DNA of 64,000 bases from Druceiella hillmani (GCA_039881145.1 JAYKKI010000095.1:3743501-3807500), one strand, 5' to 3'; shown: positions 45,776 to 58,089, counted from the first letter of the stretch. Numbers and translations are program-made. The notes: generated by a model from the sequence alone, not told the origin.

Positions 45776-46659
45776 CTTTCGTGTATAGAGACACCAATAT
45801 CCAAGTGTTCCAAGAATAAAAATGACACTCTAATATAGAGGAAAAGAAAAAATAAGCCCCTCCAAATTATATTTAAAAAGCAAATTAGACAAATGAGAAA
45901 TCTTGAAATTTTTTTATGAAAAGATTCGTTATTTTTCATAATAAGTTATTAATGCTATTTCTAAAGAACTCTTTGCAGCTTTCCAGCAAGATGAAGTGCG
46001 TATTGTGTCCCGTTGCATTCTTCATACAGAGGCGAAACATCAAACGAAATAAACAAGCCCGACAGGTTTAGCGAAAAAACATGTAAATGTCGAAAAGAGC
46101 GAAAAAGACATTCATTTTGACGACAGGAGTTGATGTCAATGCCAGTTAATATAATCAAATACTTAATTAGATTTTTCTTGTTATATTTGTTTCTTATCAA
46201 TGATTATCGATATAATAAAAATATAATATATGCGCATTTATAGAGATAGGTTTTTTGTTTTATATTATAGTTACTAATAGTATTTTATATTTTGTTCTTT
46301 TATCCTCTGAGTATAAATAGTTTTATGAAATAATGGGATACAAAGTACTTATTTACGTTCGTTCGTAAGCCTTATTTTAATACATTAAAATTCATGTGTT
46401 TTTACATTTTACTTTAACATATTTCTCAAAATAAAAGAGAATCAATCGAAATGATGGTACGTGTATAGATATGTCTAAGATTATATTTACAAACTCATTT
46501 ATGCATTTAAAATACAATATAATATTTATTTGGCCTTCAAAATATGTCAAAATTACAATGCCTTTTAAATGCAATCCCAGTTAGATACTTAATCAGTTCT
46601 TGCATCTAATTTGGGAAATAATATAGATTGAAATTTTATCTACAGAGATAGCTTGAACT

Positions 46660-46660
<1 letters not shown>
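45776..46660. other. No gene recognised; one diverged repeat segment
   Basis: 46085-46150 is the inverted relative of 18925-18985. A 79-codon minus-strand frame (45961-46200) crosses it and shares the pattern QNE..FRSFR with the frame at 18863, because the DNA is homologous. I do not claim a protein. Confidence 0.4.

Positions 46661-46662
<2 letters not shown>

Positions 46663-46703
<41 letters not shown>
46663..46703. repeat. (AT)n microsatellite
   Basis: TA run of about 40 bp. Confidence 0.95.
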
Positions 46704-46706
<3 letters not shown>

Positions 46707-47257
46707 TGAGTGTTAACACTTTACACTGTCAGACAAGTTAACCTCGTCAATCTCTGATGTATTTCAAAAGTGAACGGCTTACTGAAACCAAAGTCACTGG
46801 ACATGTGACCGTTAATGTTTTTATATATAACTAGTCAATCCATTTATTAATATACACAAACGTAACGAAAACCAAATATATACTTTAAATTTGGAAGATA
46901 ATAAATCACTTTGATAATAAATTAATAATCTAAATACAAGCAATTATAGAATAGAAACAGATTTGATTTTCAGAATGGTTTAGTATAAAAAAGATCATAA
47001 AAAACAAATCCTACATAATTTATAAAATTACAGAAATCGTTATGGATTAAATAATAATAGTCAAATTATTAAAATTTTATAAATAAGTTAATTAAACCTA
47101 TTAAACTAAATAACAAATAAATAATAAATATTACTTTTATACTTCGACGACATATACTTCGACGTATTTAAATAAGGCACAAACCATAACATTAAGCTCA
47201 CATCACTATACCGAAGTGTATCATTAAAATTTGATTATAATCGTTTTTAAGTTCTCA
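46704..47257. other. No feature recognised
   Basis: Very AT-rich. A short repeat of ATACTTCGACG occurs at 47140-47165. Confidence 0.4.
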
Positions 47258-47950
47258 TAGTCAAACTAGGAATCCTTATAGTTTCGCCATGTTTGTCTAT
47301 CTGTCTGTCCATCTATACGTCACAGCCGTTTTACTTGCAGACTATTAACGTTACACAGCTGAAATTTGACGTCATTATACACGCTCATAACGCCCATAAA
47401 ATTATGAAATAAAATCGTTTACAAGAAAAGCTTACCTCCTGTACTTGTAGGTGGATTTTTTCGCATAGTTCTTTCTATCGTTGAATAGGTCTTCCAAAAA
47501 TATTGAAGGTGTATCATGGACACTTTTTCCATACAGGTATCCGTTTCGGATATATTAAGATTTAATGTGGTCATTTTTTTTTCTATCTATATTATTCTTG
47601 CTTATCTGAAAAGTGTTCAAATTGAAATACATAAGGAAAATTATCACAGCTAAGCGGGCTCTACTAGTTTACGTATAATAGTCGACCAATTTACGACTTG
47701 TACTCGTAGTTGGGTCTGTAAAAAGTTCATAGAAACTCCATACAAATGACTTAAATGAACTGCAAAAATAATGTTGTATTTTAAAATACACGCTAGGCAG
47801 TATATTGATATATTTACATGGCGAAAAAAAATATAATTTAAATATGAAACATGTTTTTACACACCTGAAAGATATAGTAGGCAATGCATTTATGTTGTGA
47901 AAAATTAATATTTGCAAATAGTTTAATAGAAAAACTATGTACCCTTATTT
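47258..47950. repeat. Interspersed repeat, copy B
   Basis: Begins TAGTCAAACTAGGAATCC, continues with the GTCTATCTGTCTGTCCATC stretch, GTTGAATAGGTCTTCCAAAA, TCACAGCTAAGCGGGCTCTA and GAAAGATATAGTAGGCAA. It is the uninterrupted partner of copy A (8941-10066), and its end matches 19960-20050 of copy C. Confidence 0.75.
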
Positions 47951-48860
47951 TTGGTCGTGTATATTATTGCGACGATTTTTTTAAGTGGTAATATTTTCAT
48001 CCCAGAAGTGGTCTTAACTTATCTCAGTAACAGTTTGTATCTAACATTTTATACAATATTTTATATTGTACAGTTCTAAACTCACATATTTGATTCGTGC
48101 TACATGGGCGTACATAACTTAATTTAAAATCTGTATACAATTTAAATTCCTTCTTTTTAGCCATTACACTCTTGTCAAAATGATCGTGGGCATCATGTCA
48201 AACGTGTTGTTGGTGAATGATGCACCACAGGATTTGTCTATAAGCACGTAAATGTGTGACACAAGTGACCACTATCTTGAGAAAATTAATTGTCATCTTG
48301 TGACGAGCGAAAAGATGTGTGAAGTTAACGTTGAATGTTAGCAAAATATTGCATACATCGTTTTGTTTCGCACTTCAGGAATATATTTTACAACTGATAT
48401 AATTCCCGTATTAACATACATACATAGTTGGAAAGATTTTTAAATCGTGGTTTATATCATGCGATTTTTTTTGAGTATACTAAAGATGATATAATTTTGA
48501 TTTTTTAACTTATACACTCAAATAATATTGGCGAATTCAAATTAAAATATCAAATCACGCATAGTAATATTTTCATCGCAATGGTAGGTGATAATATTTT
48601 GATTAACATACGTTAAGTATAATAAATTTAAATTTCTAATAAATTTGTTATGATTAACTATTATATTTTTAATAATAAATACGTAAGTATATTTAGTAAA
48701 CCCCATTAGACAATAAAGGCGGATGTGAAAACTTCCAACTCATTACTACAGAGTACTGAATTCGAATTTCATAGTTCTTTGGAGACGTAAGATATTGACG
48801 TATATTTCTCACAATAGATGAAAAACATATTTGTAAAACAGGTAGTAGATGCTCTAGCGA
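47951..48860. other. No feature recognised
   Basis: AT-rich with no repeat partner seen. Confidence 0.4.
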
Positions 48861-49130
48861 CCAAAATATCAATTGTATTTCACACTGTCAGATGATCATA
48901 AATGATTTTATTGCCATCTCGCTAACTCAACTAGATCCTCTACTGTTCTAATGAATTTCTTTACACAGCTTTGTATTTCTTTTCTCCCCGTCTTATGTTT
49001 TAGAGGTGAGTGGGCTTTCCATAAAAAATGTGTTTTATATCCCCTCCATTACCTATTATTACCTCCATGGTTTTCGACTTATTTTAGGATTCGGAATTCG
49101 AATATAAACATGTTTCTGAGAATCAAGATA

Positions 49131-49312
49131 CTTAGAGCTAAAACACCTTGACTTGACAATATTTAGAGCTAAAACACCTTGACTTGACAAAGTATAGAGT
49201 TTATAATATTCGGTACAAGGATTGCAATCCAGCAGTGTTTTCAGTCCAGCTGCAATTCTACTGGACGAACATAATTTAAGCGCGAATCCAGCAATTTTAA
49301 CATAAAGTATTA
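49131..49312 (+). repeat. Left member of a ~180-bp inverted repeat pair
   Basis: Contains AGAGCTAAAACACCTTGACT (twice in tandem), TATAATATTCGGTACAAG, CAGCAGTGTTTTCAGTCC and ACTGGACGAACATAATTT. The reverse complement lies at 53878-54040. Identity is high across both. Confidence 0.9.
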
Positions 49313-49329
49313 ACCAGAAATGGCCACTC

Positions 49330-50200
49330 TATCGTAGTGGATTAATTAGAAATTATCGAATTCAAATTTCACAATATTTTTGAGATTTAAAGCGAGGAAT
49401 CATTTTCGATTAATTATGGGATGCTGTTGTCTTTTTAGATTCAAAATAGCGGTACCTGCCATTCGCAATAAACCGCCATTATATAACTTTTCGACTAATC
49501 AAAGCCTGCTGAAATATTGAAAGTGGCGGTAATTTATATTAGCAATAAATCTCCACCATATTTGTTTTCGATTATTTATTGGATACTGAATTCGAATTTC
49601 CAAATTTATTATAGATTTGAGATGTCTGCATATGTACTCGTAACATGCAATAAATCGCCAGTATATTCCTTTTCGACTAACAAAAGGCTGTTACATTCTA
49701 ATTTCAAAATTATTTTAAGATTGTGTTCATTTTCGACACCTTGTAACTAGTGCTGAATTTGAATATCACAATATTTTCAAGAATAAAAATGGCGGCATGT
49801 GTCATTTGCAATAAATGGTCACTATATTCGTTTCCGATTAATTAGTTGTTACTAAATTCGAATTTGACGTTTTATAGATTAAAAATGGTCGTATGTTTCA
49901 TTCGCAATAAATCGCTACTATATTCATCTTCGACTAAGTATAGTGTGTTGAATTCGAAGTTCACAATGTTTTGAAATTTATGATGGCGTCGTGGGTCATT
50001 TGCAATAAATCGTCACTATATTCGTTTTCGACTAATATAAGATGCTGAATTCTAATTTCACAATATTTTTGAAATTCAAGACGGCGGCACTTGTCATTTG
50101 CAATATACCGCCATTATCTTTTCCGACTACTTTAGGGTGTTGAATTCAAATTTTACAATATTTTTGAGCTCTAAGATTCACCGACTTTAGTTTGTGGTAT
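49330..50200 (+). repeat. Degenerate ~95-bp tandem repeat, forward array
   Basis: The unit reads approximately GAATTCGAATTTCACAATAT, TTTGAGATTCAAAATGGCGGC, GTCATTTGCAATAAATCGCC, ACTATATTCGTTTTCGACTA. The phrase GCAATAAATCGCCA-like recurs near 49470, 49544, 49650, 49810, 49905, 50004 and 50100. Copies are diverged, so short ORFs in them are not genes. Confidence 0.85.
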
Positions 50201-50229
50201 CCAAGCTTACGGCAGAGAATTTCGGGCGT

Positions 50230-51010
50230 CAAAATTAGTGGACTAAATATAATTGGAGTTGAACAGAGTCAAGATTTATTTCGTGACAGATGCCGCTATC
50301 TTGGATCTCAAAAACATTGTAAAATTCAAGTTCGACAACCTGAATAAATTTAAATCGAATGTAGTGAAAATTTGTTGTGAGAGAGACAGATACTGCCATC
50401 TTGGTTCTCAAAAACATTATACAATTTTAATTGAATACCCTAATGTTATTCGAATCCGAATATAGTGACGATCTATTATGCCACCATCATCGTGAAATTC
50501 GAATTGAGCTGTTTGAATTAGTCGTAATCGAATATTCTGACAATAAATTTGGAGACAAACGCCACTTTCTTTGATCGTAAAACATTGTGAAATTCGAATT
50601 CAACATTTTGAAGATAGCCAAATCTGTTTTAGTGACGATTTTTTTTTGAGGCAAATACCGCCATCTCAACTCTTCAAATCTAATTAAATTTAAATTCAGC
50701 ACTCTAAATTTAGAGATTCTTAAAAACATTGTGAAATTCGAATTCAGCTCCCTAAAGTTAGTCAAAAACGAATATATGATGATTTATTTCGAGACAAATG
50801 CCGCAATCATGGCACAGCCACCATCCTGATTCTCAAAAAATATTATGAAATTTAATTTCAGCACTCTAAACTTAGACCAAATCAATTATATTAACGATTT
50901 ATTTCGAAACATGCCACACTCAATTCACAAAAACAATATGAAATTCGAATCCAGCACAAAGTAAGTTTAATAAAAAAATGGATAGTGACGTTTTATTGCG
51001 ATATATACAG
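50230..51010 (-). repeat. Degenerate ~95-bp tandem repeat, reverse array
   Basis: The same unit in opposite orientation: TAGTGACGATTTATT, GAGACAAATGCCGCCATC, TCTCAAAAACATTGTGAAAT, TCGAATTCAGC recur near 50270, 50380, 50465, 50545, 50632, 50776, 50897 and 50985. Together with 49330-50200 it forms a large head-to-head inverted structure. Confidence 0.85.
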
Positions 51011-51390
51011 ATGTCGGAATCAAGTACCGCACACGAGTTTGTGATTTCTGGTACACAGCAGCTTTTTTGCGACTTGATAATAATTACAAAATCTCCATGT
51101 TTTCTATACTGTCTTGTTTTATTTTAATAAGAAATAAAAGAAATACTTTAACTTATGGTAAAAACCGAATTAAAATCTATTGAATAGTTTAGATGGACTA
51201 TGTTTTTTAACAGAGGGACAGACAGAGGTAGCGGTTTTGTTTTATAGTATAAAAATAATATTTATGAATAAAATATTTCTTATTTCCATTTTCAGATTTC
51301 AAACAAGTTCAGTTCAGACAGCTGTTCAGATACAGATGCATATACTATAACAAGCTTATAACAGCACGTATTTGTACAGAATAACGAATA

Positions 51391-52795
51391 ATGTCTCTTC
51401 CAAAGCCATTTCAGCAAGAGAAATGTGGTGAGGATGATGATAAAAAAATGTTATGGGACTATTTTAAAATATTGGATAATGGTCAAAGTGCAACGTGTAT
51501 GTTTAAAAATTTTGCTGATCAGTAACCGTTCAACGACAGGCTTAAAAGGACATTTACAAAAGATACACTGCATTAATCTCACTTCTGTAAACAGCAAATT
51601 AGCACTTCGTAACATAGATATGATAGTTTCCGCAGCAATAGCAATTGCATCAAAGAATGATGATGATCAGGAAGTAGTTATTTCACCGAATAAAAAAGCT
51701 AAGAAGACTATTGATACCTATTTTGTAAAAGAACAGGGAGGTTACCAGGATGGTGTGCAACGATCGGTTTACACTGAGTTCATTTTGTAAATCTCCCGAC
51801 ATTTTTTTGCGAAAAGTGGATTCCAATTGTCGACTTCTTCCAACACCATAAGGTTGATGAATATCAAATATGCGAATAATGTCGAAGTTCATATAATAAA
51901 GGAATTTGCACATTTAAAAAAAGGGGACAAAGATTTTAATTAAGCTTTGATGAGTGGACATCCAAAAAAAAAACACAGATATGTAGATCTCAACGAGCAC
52001 CAAAAAGAGACTCAATTTAATTTTGGTCTGATCAGAATTTACAGATCCTGTACTGCCGAACATTGCATTGAATTAACGGTTAAACTGGCCGTAGAAGCTT
52101 TCTATAGAAGAGAGTCTAGTTTTATGACTGCTAACACTACCCTAAAATTTGTGTTAGATAAATTAAAAAGTCAGCACACAATTCTTGAGTGTTGAGCTTT
52201 CTGAGGCACTCCGCAAAAGAATCGGAATATGGTGTCTTACCGAGGTCACAGGGATGCTGGTTTACCTACACAACTTGAAGAAATATAAACAAGAAGTTAA
52301 AAATAGAACGCCTGAATATACTTTCACAGTGCCGAAAAAATATGAAATGCGTTAGGAGCTGAAAAATATGCTGAATCGTATAAATACAAGTGGAACCAAC
52401 AGCAGTGGAAATAGAAATTGGCAGTAGAAAGAGATGGCCCGGATAACTCTAATAACTCTGATTCCCTGTAATTTTATACTGGAACAAGAACTGGAAATTC
52501 AAATAAAGCATGAGAAAGAAAACTTCATGAAATGGAAAGTAACGAAAACTGAGAAGGATTATGATAGGATATGAAAAAAGGAAATGAATATTTATGAAAG
52601 TGTGGAAATCATAGGTGAAAACTAAACTTTATTCTATGATTATTTGATGACCCTGAAACCAACCAGGGTAGAGGCAGAAAGAGCCTTCTCTGCAGCTGGA
52701 TACATACGCAATTCATTGGGAAGTAGGTTGGGAGACAACACCATAAATACCATTTATTTCTTGAGATCCTACTTCCAGAGGAGTCAAAAAAATTA
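51391..52795 (+). pseudogene. hAT-family transposase pseudogene
   Basis: An N-terminal BED-type zinc finger is readable in pieces: MSLPKPFQQEK and LWDYFKILDNGQSATC in the frame from 51391, then after a frameshift STTGLKGHLQKIHC (51515-51575). A middle block reads RYVDLNEHQKETQFNFGLIR and CTAEHCIELTVKL (51975-52090). The C-terminal dimerisation domain AERAFSAAGYIRNSLGSRL continuing to NTIYFLRSYFQ (52670-52790) is well preserved. hAT transposases are typically 600-700 residues; here the length fits, but stops and frameshifts occur throughout. The element could belong to the foldback-like array beside it. Confidence 0.85.
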
Positions 52796-52853
52796 AATTT
52801 TATTCCAAGATAAGGCGAATATTTTAAAACTTCTAGAGAAGAGTCTCTACTTT

Positions 52854-52932
52854 AGCCTAGTCTACTAACCACTTATAAAAAGTATATAAAAAGTTAACAA
52901 CTTAAATTTTATAAGTGGCTAGTAGGCTAGGC
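52854..52932. repeat. Imperfect inverted duplication after the hAT relic
   Basis: GCCTAGTCTACTAACCACTT and, 30-40 bases later, AAGTGGCTAGTAGGCTAGGC, with one or two mismatches. It lies about 60 bp downstream of the transposase stop and might be a subterminal structure of the element. Confidence 0.75.
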
Positions 52933-53877
52933 CTTTTAGGTAAATCAGTATTTTTTTGTGAAAATTAATGAGACGAGAAACTGAGTCTATTTAGTCTACC
53001 TAGTCAATTAAATTCATATTTCTTTAGTATTTATATGAGGAATGGTTCAAGATTGTGATAAAAAGAACTACCTACATTATCAATTATTGACTACTTTACT
53101 AATAATAATAATTAAAATGTAGAACCAAAGAAAACTGGTAAGACTGATTGCCACTGATTATCTGTGCTTGCATTATTTTAATATAAACTAGCGTGACCCG
53201 TGCGAAGTCTTTGCATTATTATTTATTCCATTATGAAGCTTAGATGACAGATCAAACAAATATTTTACTAAAATTGACATATAGAGGCGCAATTATCAAA
53301 AGCATTGAGCTAAAGCGCCACTTTATTTATACGTGAGTGGATTTTAAATTAAACAAAAATTTTACCGACCGTCAATCATATTGACGTTGAGCAGTTAGAT
53401 GGCAGTATTGCTGTTTTGTGTATATAATTTTAATAATTAATTAGTTTGCAAAAACAATAGCAATAATAAATTTTTTAGTTGCGGATGCCGGTAGAGCAAG
53501 CAATTATCTATAAAATGATATATAATTTATGTGGCTTAGTTGTGAGGTTTTTTCTAAAAAGGGAGTGTAACATCTTAACCTTAGCGTATTAATATATATG
53601 ATGATGATTATAATATATTTATATAAATTAATTAATATATTTACATTTAATATTATATAGTTTGTAGATTACGTCACCTATATATAATTATAATACCAAC
53701 TAAACATTTAAAGTTTATTATCTCAAGTGCAAAATTGAACTAAAGTTAAGTTTACTATCCGAATGTGTAAGAATTCCTACTGATTTGTACTGAAAGTGAC
53801 CAGTCGAAATAATAAACGTTTGGAAAGAAACAGAGAAAATGCATTTTTTTCTTAAGTATTTAAAATAAAAACCATTT
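52933..53877. other. No gene recognised
   Basis: AT-rich. ACTAGCGTGACCCGTGCGAA at about 53189 recalls the start of insect SINE/LINE tails, but no second copy is present to confirm it. Confidence 0.35.
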
Positions 53878-54040
53878 CTTTTAAAAAATTTATAAAATTG
53901 CTGGATTCGCGGTGAAATTATGTTCGTCCAGTAGAATTGCAGCTGGACTGAAAACACTGCTGGATTGCAATTCTTGTACCGAATATTATAAACTCTATAC
54001 TTTGTCAAGTCAAGGTGTTTTAGCTCTAAATATTTTCAAG
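53878..54040 (-). repeat. Right member of a ~180-bp inverted repeat pair
   Basis: Reverse complement of 49131-49312, including AAATTATGTTCGTCCAGTAG, GGACTGAAAACACTGCTG and AAGGTGTTTTAGCTCTAAAT. The interval between the pair holds the ~95-bp arrays and the hAT relic. Confidence 0.9.
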
Positions 54041-54594
54041 TTCATCGTCTTTGGAAAATAAATATAAAACTCGAATTTTATTCTTATAGTTGGGACATTT
54101 TCAGGTTTTTATAGTTGCAATAAAAACATTTAAAATTAAACAAAAAGAAAGTTGAAAATAAAACATTTAAAAGTAAAATATGGTTATATTTTTATTTCAA
54201 ATTTTGTCATCGTATTCAGTGCGGGACGAGCATATTTGTGTGTAGTGACTAAAGGTTGTATATTACGTAATAACGTAAGTACCTAACTTCGAATAGTGGT
54301 CATAGCATAGCTCCTGTTTAAAAGTATGTCAAAGAGAGTAGAAGTCACACTTCGAAGTATATATATGTACGAAGGTTTCATGGCCACTTAGGTATTTACG
54401 AAATTTAAAAAATAAGGCATATCGTATTTTTATTATACTATTACACGTTGGTATAGTCATTTTTTTCAAATTGTTGGCATGCTTTGCTAACAAGTTAGAG
54501 GTATTTTGCGAAGAAGATGCCGTAAAATGACATCCCATTTGTAAAGGTTGGTGAAAAAATAATTTTTAATCTACCAATATAACCTAATAGTACC

Positions 54595-54642
54595 TCTTTC
54601 TATACGTAACTAGGAGAGAGACCTAGTTTAGTATAGAAAGGA
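54595..54642. repeat. Short imperfect palindrome
   Basis: CTTTCTATACGTAACTAGG and CCTAGTTTAGTATAGAAAG pair around AGAGAGA with one bulge. Confidence 0.75.
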
Positions 54643-54804
54643 AAGTTGCTTTATTTATATGTATTGGCGTAACTGATCTTTGTTTATGTAACCTTTCATT
54701 ACGATCGGATCTAATTGAAAGAGTTATGATGTTTTGAAATATGGATGGACAGGTAAACGTGACTAAATTCGGTTCTGTTTTTCAGCTAAAAGTAGCAATA
54801 CGCT

Positions 54805-55040
54805 ACGCAGCCGACTTTCGTAGGTCGGCGACGAGTCGGCAACTGATAACTGCCGACTTTTGTCGGACAAGGTCGGTGGCAGACTTTCGAACGACTTATC
54901 GCATCAGTTAAAATGAACGCGCCGCCAACTAAATGTATGACGGCTACGTGAGCGAGTAGCCAGTCGTATATTGTATTCTTTCTTCCGTTACCATGTTTTA
55001 ACTCGAAATATCCAGATCGGCGAGAGTCGGCGGAGTCATT
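54805..55040. repeat. Cluster of GCCGAC/GTCGGC motifs in a GC-richer patch
   Basis: GCCGACTTTCGTAGGTCGGC, GACGAGTCGGCAACTG, GCCGACTTTTGTCGGAC, AAGGTCGGTGGC and CGGCGAGAGTCGGCGG lie within 230 bp, several as small inverted pairs. This resembles the subterminal repeats of a DNA transposon, but no terminal repeats or transposase were recognised. Confidence 0.45.
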
Positions 55041-55159
55041 CCGATTTTTTTAGTATCGACTTTGTTGGGATACGTGCTTTAAAGAATTATACAAAAGTCT
55101 GGGAAAAAGAGTCGCACAAAGAAAGACGTTATTCGTTGACTGAAAGATATCTTTAAAAT

Positions 55160-57027
55160 AAGATTTAAAAGATGACTTTTTTTAGAAAATTTAAAATAAT
55201 ATTCATAATTATTTGTCATCTTTTTCGGACACACGATATTTGCGCACGTTATTCAGCGCCGCTTAGGTATCCGCGAACAGCTGCGGAGACAGCCTGGGTA
55301 AGCACCGCGCTTCAGGCAAGTATTGGGTGTGTTAAAAAGAGTTATGTGTAATATTTTTTTGCTCTCGACTAGAAAAAGGGCGTGATTTACGTTTTATTTC
55401 AACGACAATTTATTCTTTTATAGCCAACGAATAGCGTCTTCTTTGTCCAACACTTATTCCTGGACACCGTGCATATCATATGTTTTATTTTCTGCGATAA
55501 TTATTGTCGGTCGACTTCGTTGCACTTAAGTGCTCACGTTACTATCTGAAACGTAAAGTAAACCAAAAGTATAAATTCCATTTCAAAACCACTTGAACCT
55601 TTATTTACACGCAATGGAACAAAATATTATTTATTGGTTACCCGTCCAAGCTTACTCAGGCAAAAAAGTGGTAAATTACTGAACTGTGTTTTAATTTTTT
55701 TTTTGAGTGTCAATAGTCAAAGATATATTTATCAACGGTATAGTATCTTAGGTATAACAAAAAATATGCATTATAATAATTAGAGTACAATCTAGAATTT
55801 TTTAGGAAAATTTTTATGTTGTGTCCAATCTTTCGAAATATAATTTTAATGAGGCTATTAAGCTCCTTAACTAATTAAACACTTCTATTTCCTTTACGTT
55901 AATCATTACTTCTCCTTATTGCTTACGTCCATCACGATGCTGCAGTAATCAGAAAAACTTAAGGATTAAAAGAAAGTTGAAAAAATTGGTTCATTTTAAA
56001 CAGCTGCAATACGGCGAAAAATATTTAGATTGAAATAAATAAAATTGCATTTCAAAGCTGATATTTCGTAGTTTTTAAATATGGAATTAGACATATTTTT
56101 TAGAGTAAATAAACGTATTTTTTTTTTAATTTTTAATTTTTCCCGTAATAATAATAAAAATAAACTGTCAAATAAAGTGAGCGGCGTGGAACAAAGCAGG
56201 ACGGAATTTTCATCAATACGGCCTTTAGTTTAAATCTAAATTTCAACTAAATTCGGCCTTCGATCTAAAAAAGATCGATTTTCTTTTAAATTATTTTACT
56301 CTAATTGCTTATGACATTTATAAAATCACTGTGATTCATTTCAATTAGTTTTTCTTTAATTTTTGTAGCACATACGTTTAAAATTTTGATAGCATATTTC
56401 AATCCCGCAACGAATTTCCGAGTTTGGAAACATATGATTTTGTTCGTTCCGTTTTCCCTTCAAATTTTATAAGTCTTTGAATGCGTCCATATGCACGAAC
56501 ATATGTATTTACACAAATGCCCAAAAAACATTTCCTCTAATATTTCCTCCTATATTTTCATTAACTAACGCAGCTTATTAACATCCTGTACGCTAGCACA
56601 GAACTTTCATGATGAAAGAAAAATCATAAAAATTAAAAATCAAATGCAATAATCTATCCACACGATTCTATAGAACATTTTACAATAGTTGAATTAAAAC
56701 AATATATTTTTTTCAAAAAAAGACTTCAAGTTACCTCTTAACCTAAATTGCTTTAAAATAAAAATGAATGTCCGTGAAAAATTCCGATACTCTCCGCACA
56801 TATATGCTTGATTTCGTTGACCACTCCTAATGACGTGGTTTTTACATGTTAGAAAACGAAATCACATACATTATTTTCTCCTAATGCTAATAGAAATTCT
56901 GATTTGTAATACAGGTGTCCATTGGCAGATTTCAAAGTTTGAACAAACATAGTTTCTGAACGCAACACATAAGAGGGGCGCGGGGAGCGTCGTTAGAAGC
57001 GCAAGCGGTGCGGATGTTTTAGTAGTC
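55160..57027. other. No gene recognised
   Basis: Mostly AT-rich, with one GC-richer stretch at 55240-55320. The 61-codon frame at 54971-55156 just upstream is not recognised. Confidence 0.4.
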
Positions 57028-57591
57028 ATGGAACAGTGGAGCGGAGAGCAACGCGCCTTTGCTGTCGAGGCGTACATTTTGAGTGGATTTTCGCTGTCTG
57101 TAGCACGTCGTTGATTTAATAATCGTTAAAGTATTCGTCGATTACGTGATGGACCATCGATCAACCTCATTCAGTCATGGGTAGCAAGGTTCAGAGCTAC
57201 AGGATCAACATTAAATAGGCCCAGGCCAGGACCTACACCATTGGTAGCCACTGATGAAAATGTCGAGCGTGTTACGGTTTCTGTCGTTGAAAATCCCCGT
57301 TTATCACTGCGTACACGTTCATCGATATTGGGAATTCCGAAATCAACTTTACAGGTAATAATGCGAAAAAAGCTCAAGTTCCATCCATATAAAATTCAAA
57401 TTGTTCAAGATTTACACGATTCTGACTTTGAATTAAGAAAAACTTACGCGGAGGTGATGTTGTTGAGATTTCGTACTGCTACCCGGATGGGCAACATATT
57501 CTTTAGGGACGAAGCTCACTTTCACATTGGAGGATATGTGAATAAGCAGAACTTTCGTTACTGGGATGTCCACAACCCAAAACCTGTATAA
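57028..57591 (+). pseudogene. Tc1/mariner-like transposase, truncated pseudogene
   Basis: One frame from ATG 57028 reads MEQWSGEQRAFAVEAYILSG and SLSVARR, the N-terminal helix-turn-helix typical of this insect family. Two in-frame stops follow (57112 and about 57127), then RDGPSINLIQSWVARFRATG, RPRPGPTP, SILGIPKSTLQVIMRKKLKF, HPYKIQIVQDLHDSDFELRK and FFRDEAHFHIGGYVNKQNFR. The DEAHF block carries the first catalytic aspartate. The frame stops after YWDVHNPKPV at 57591, so the second half of the catalytic domain is missing (about 186 codons against about 340 expected). It differs from the relic at 42430-43190, which belongs to another subfamily. Confidence 0.85.
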
Positions 57592-57856
57592 CCTCGCGTG
57601 ATTTTCCAATCTACAACAAATAATTCATTAGACAAATACTCCATTATGGAAATTTTTTTTAAATCTTTTTTTTATCAAATAAATCAAGAGTGATCATTCT
57701 AAATATCCAAATATAAATTTTCTTGCAATAAAATAGACAAAAACAGTGAAAATTAAACCTTTGATAAAGTGCACTTGTTTTCAAAACATAATTTTTAAAC
57801 ACAATTAAATGAAACTACATGATGTAGTATTATTTCTACTTTCTTTAATTTCTTTG

Positions 57857-57897
57857 CCACTACCTAGCTTTCGTCGTATTACAACATCTTCAGGTGG
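57857..57897 (-). ncRNA. Hammerhead-ribozyme-like motif, left arm of E5
   Basis: On the minus strand stem II reads GTTGT-AAT-ACGAC (one G-U pair), GAAA is kept, stem III reads GCTAGG and the cleavage triplet is GTA, still an allowed NUH. CCAC and GTGG are intact. Confidence 0.5.
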
Positions 57898-57942
57898 GAT
57901 ATTAGCAAAGATGCTATATCCCACCTGATCTTTGCTAATATC

Positions 57943-57983
57943 CCACCTGAAGATGTTGTAATACAACGAAACCTAGGTCGTGG
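57943..57983 (+). ncRNA. Hammerhead-ribozyme-like motif, right arm of E5
   Basis: Identical in all paired and core positions to the motif of E2 (18044-18084). Confidence 0.6.
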
Positions 57984-58089
57984 TAAAGAAATTAAAGTAG
58001 AAATAATTCTACATCACGTAGTTTCATTTAATTGGGAATAATGAATTTCTACAAAATTAACGTCAAATATATTCAATATAATTTTTAAA

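Larger units (their letters stand above)
57800..58077 (+). mobile_element. Palindromic hammerhead-bearing element E5
   Basis: Starts CACAATTAAATGAAACTAC and ends ACGTCAAATATATTCAATAT. The 12-bp direct repeat ATAATTTTTAAA flanks it (57788-57799 and 58078-58089). The central loop holds an extra partial copy of the CCCACCTGA/TCTTTGC segment (57919-57935). Confidence 0.93.

Noticed and set aside
50235..50765. ORFs on both strands in the ~95-bp arrays
   Set aside because: By-products of the repeat unit and its inverted copies; no conservation of frame between units.
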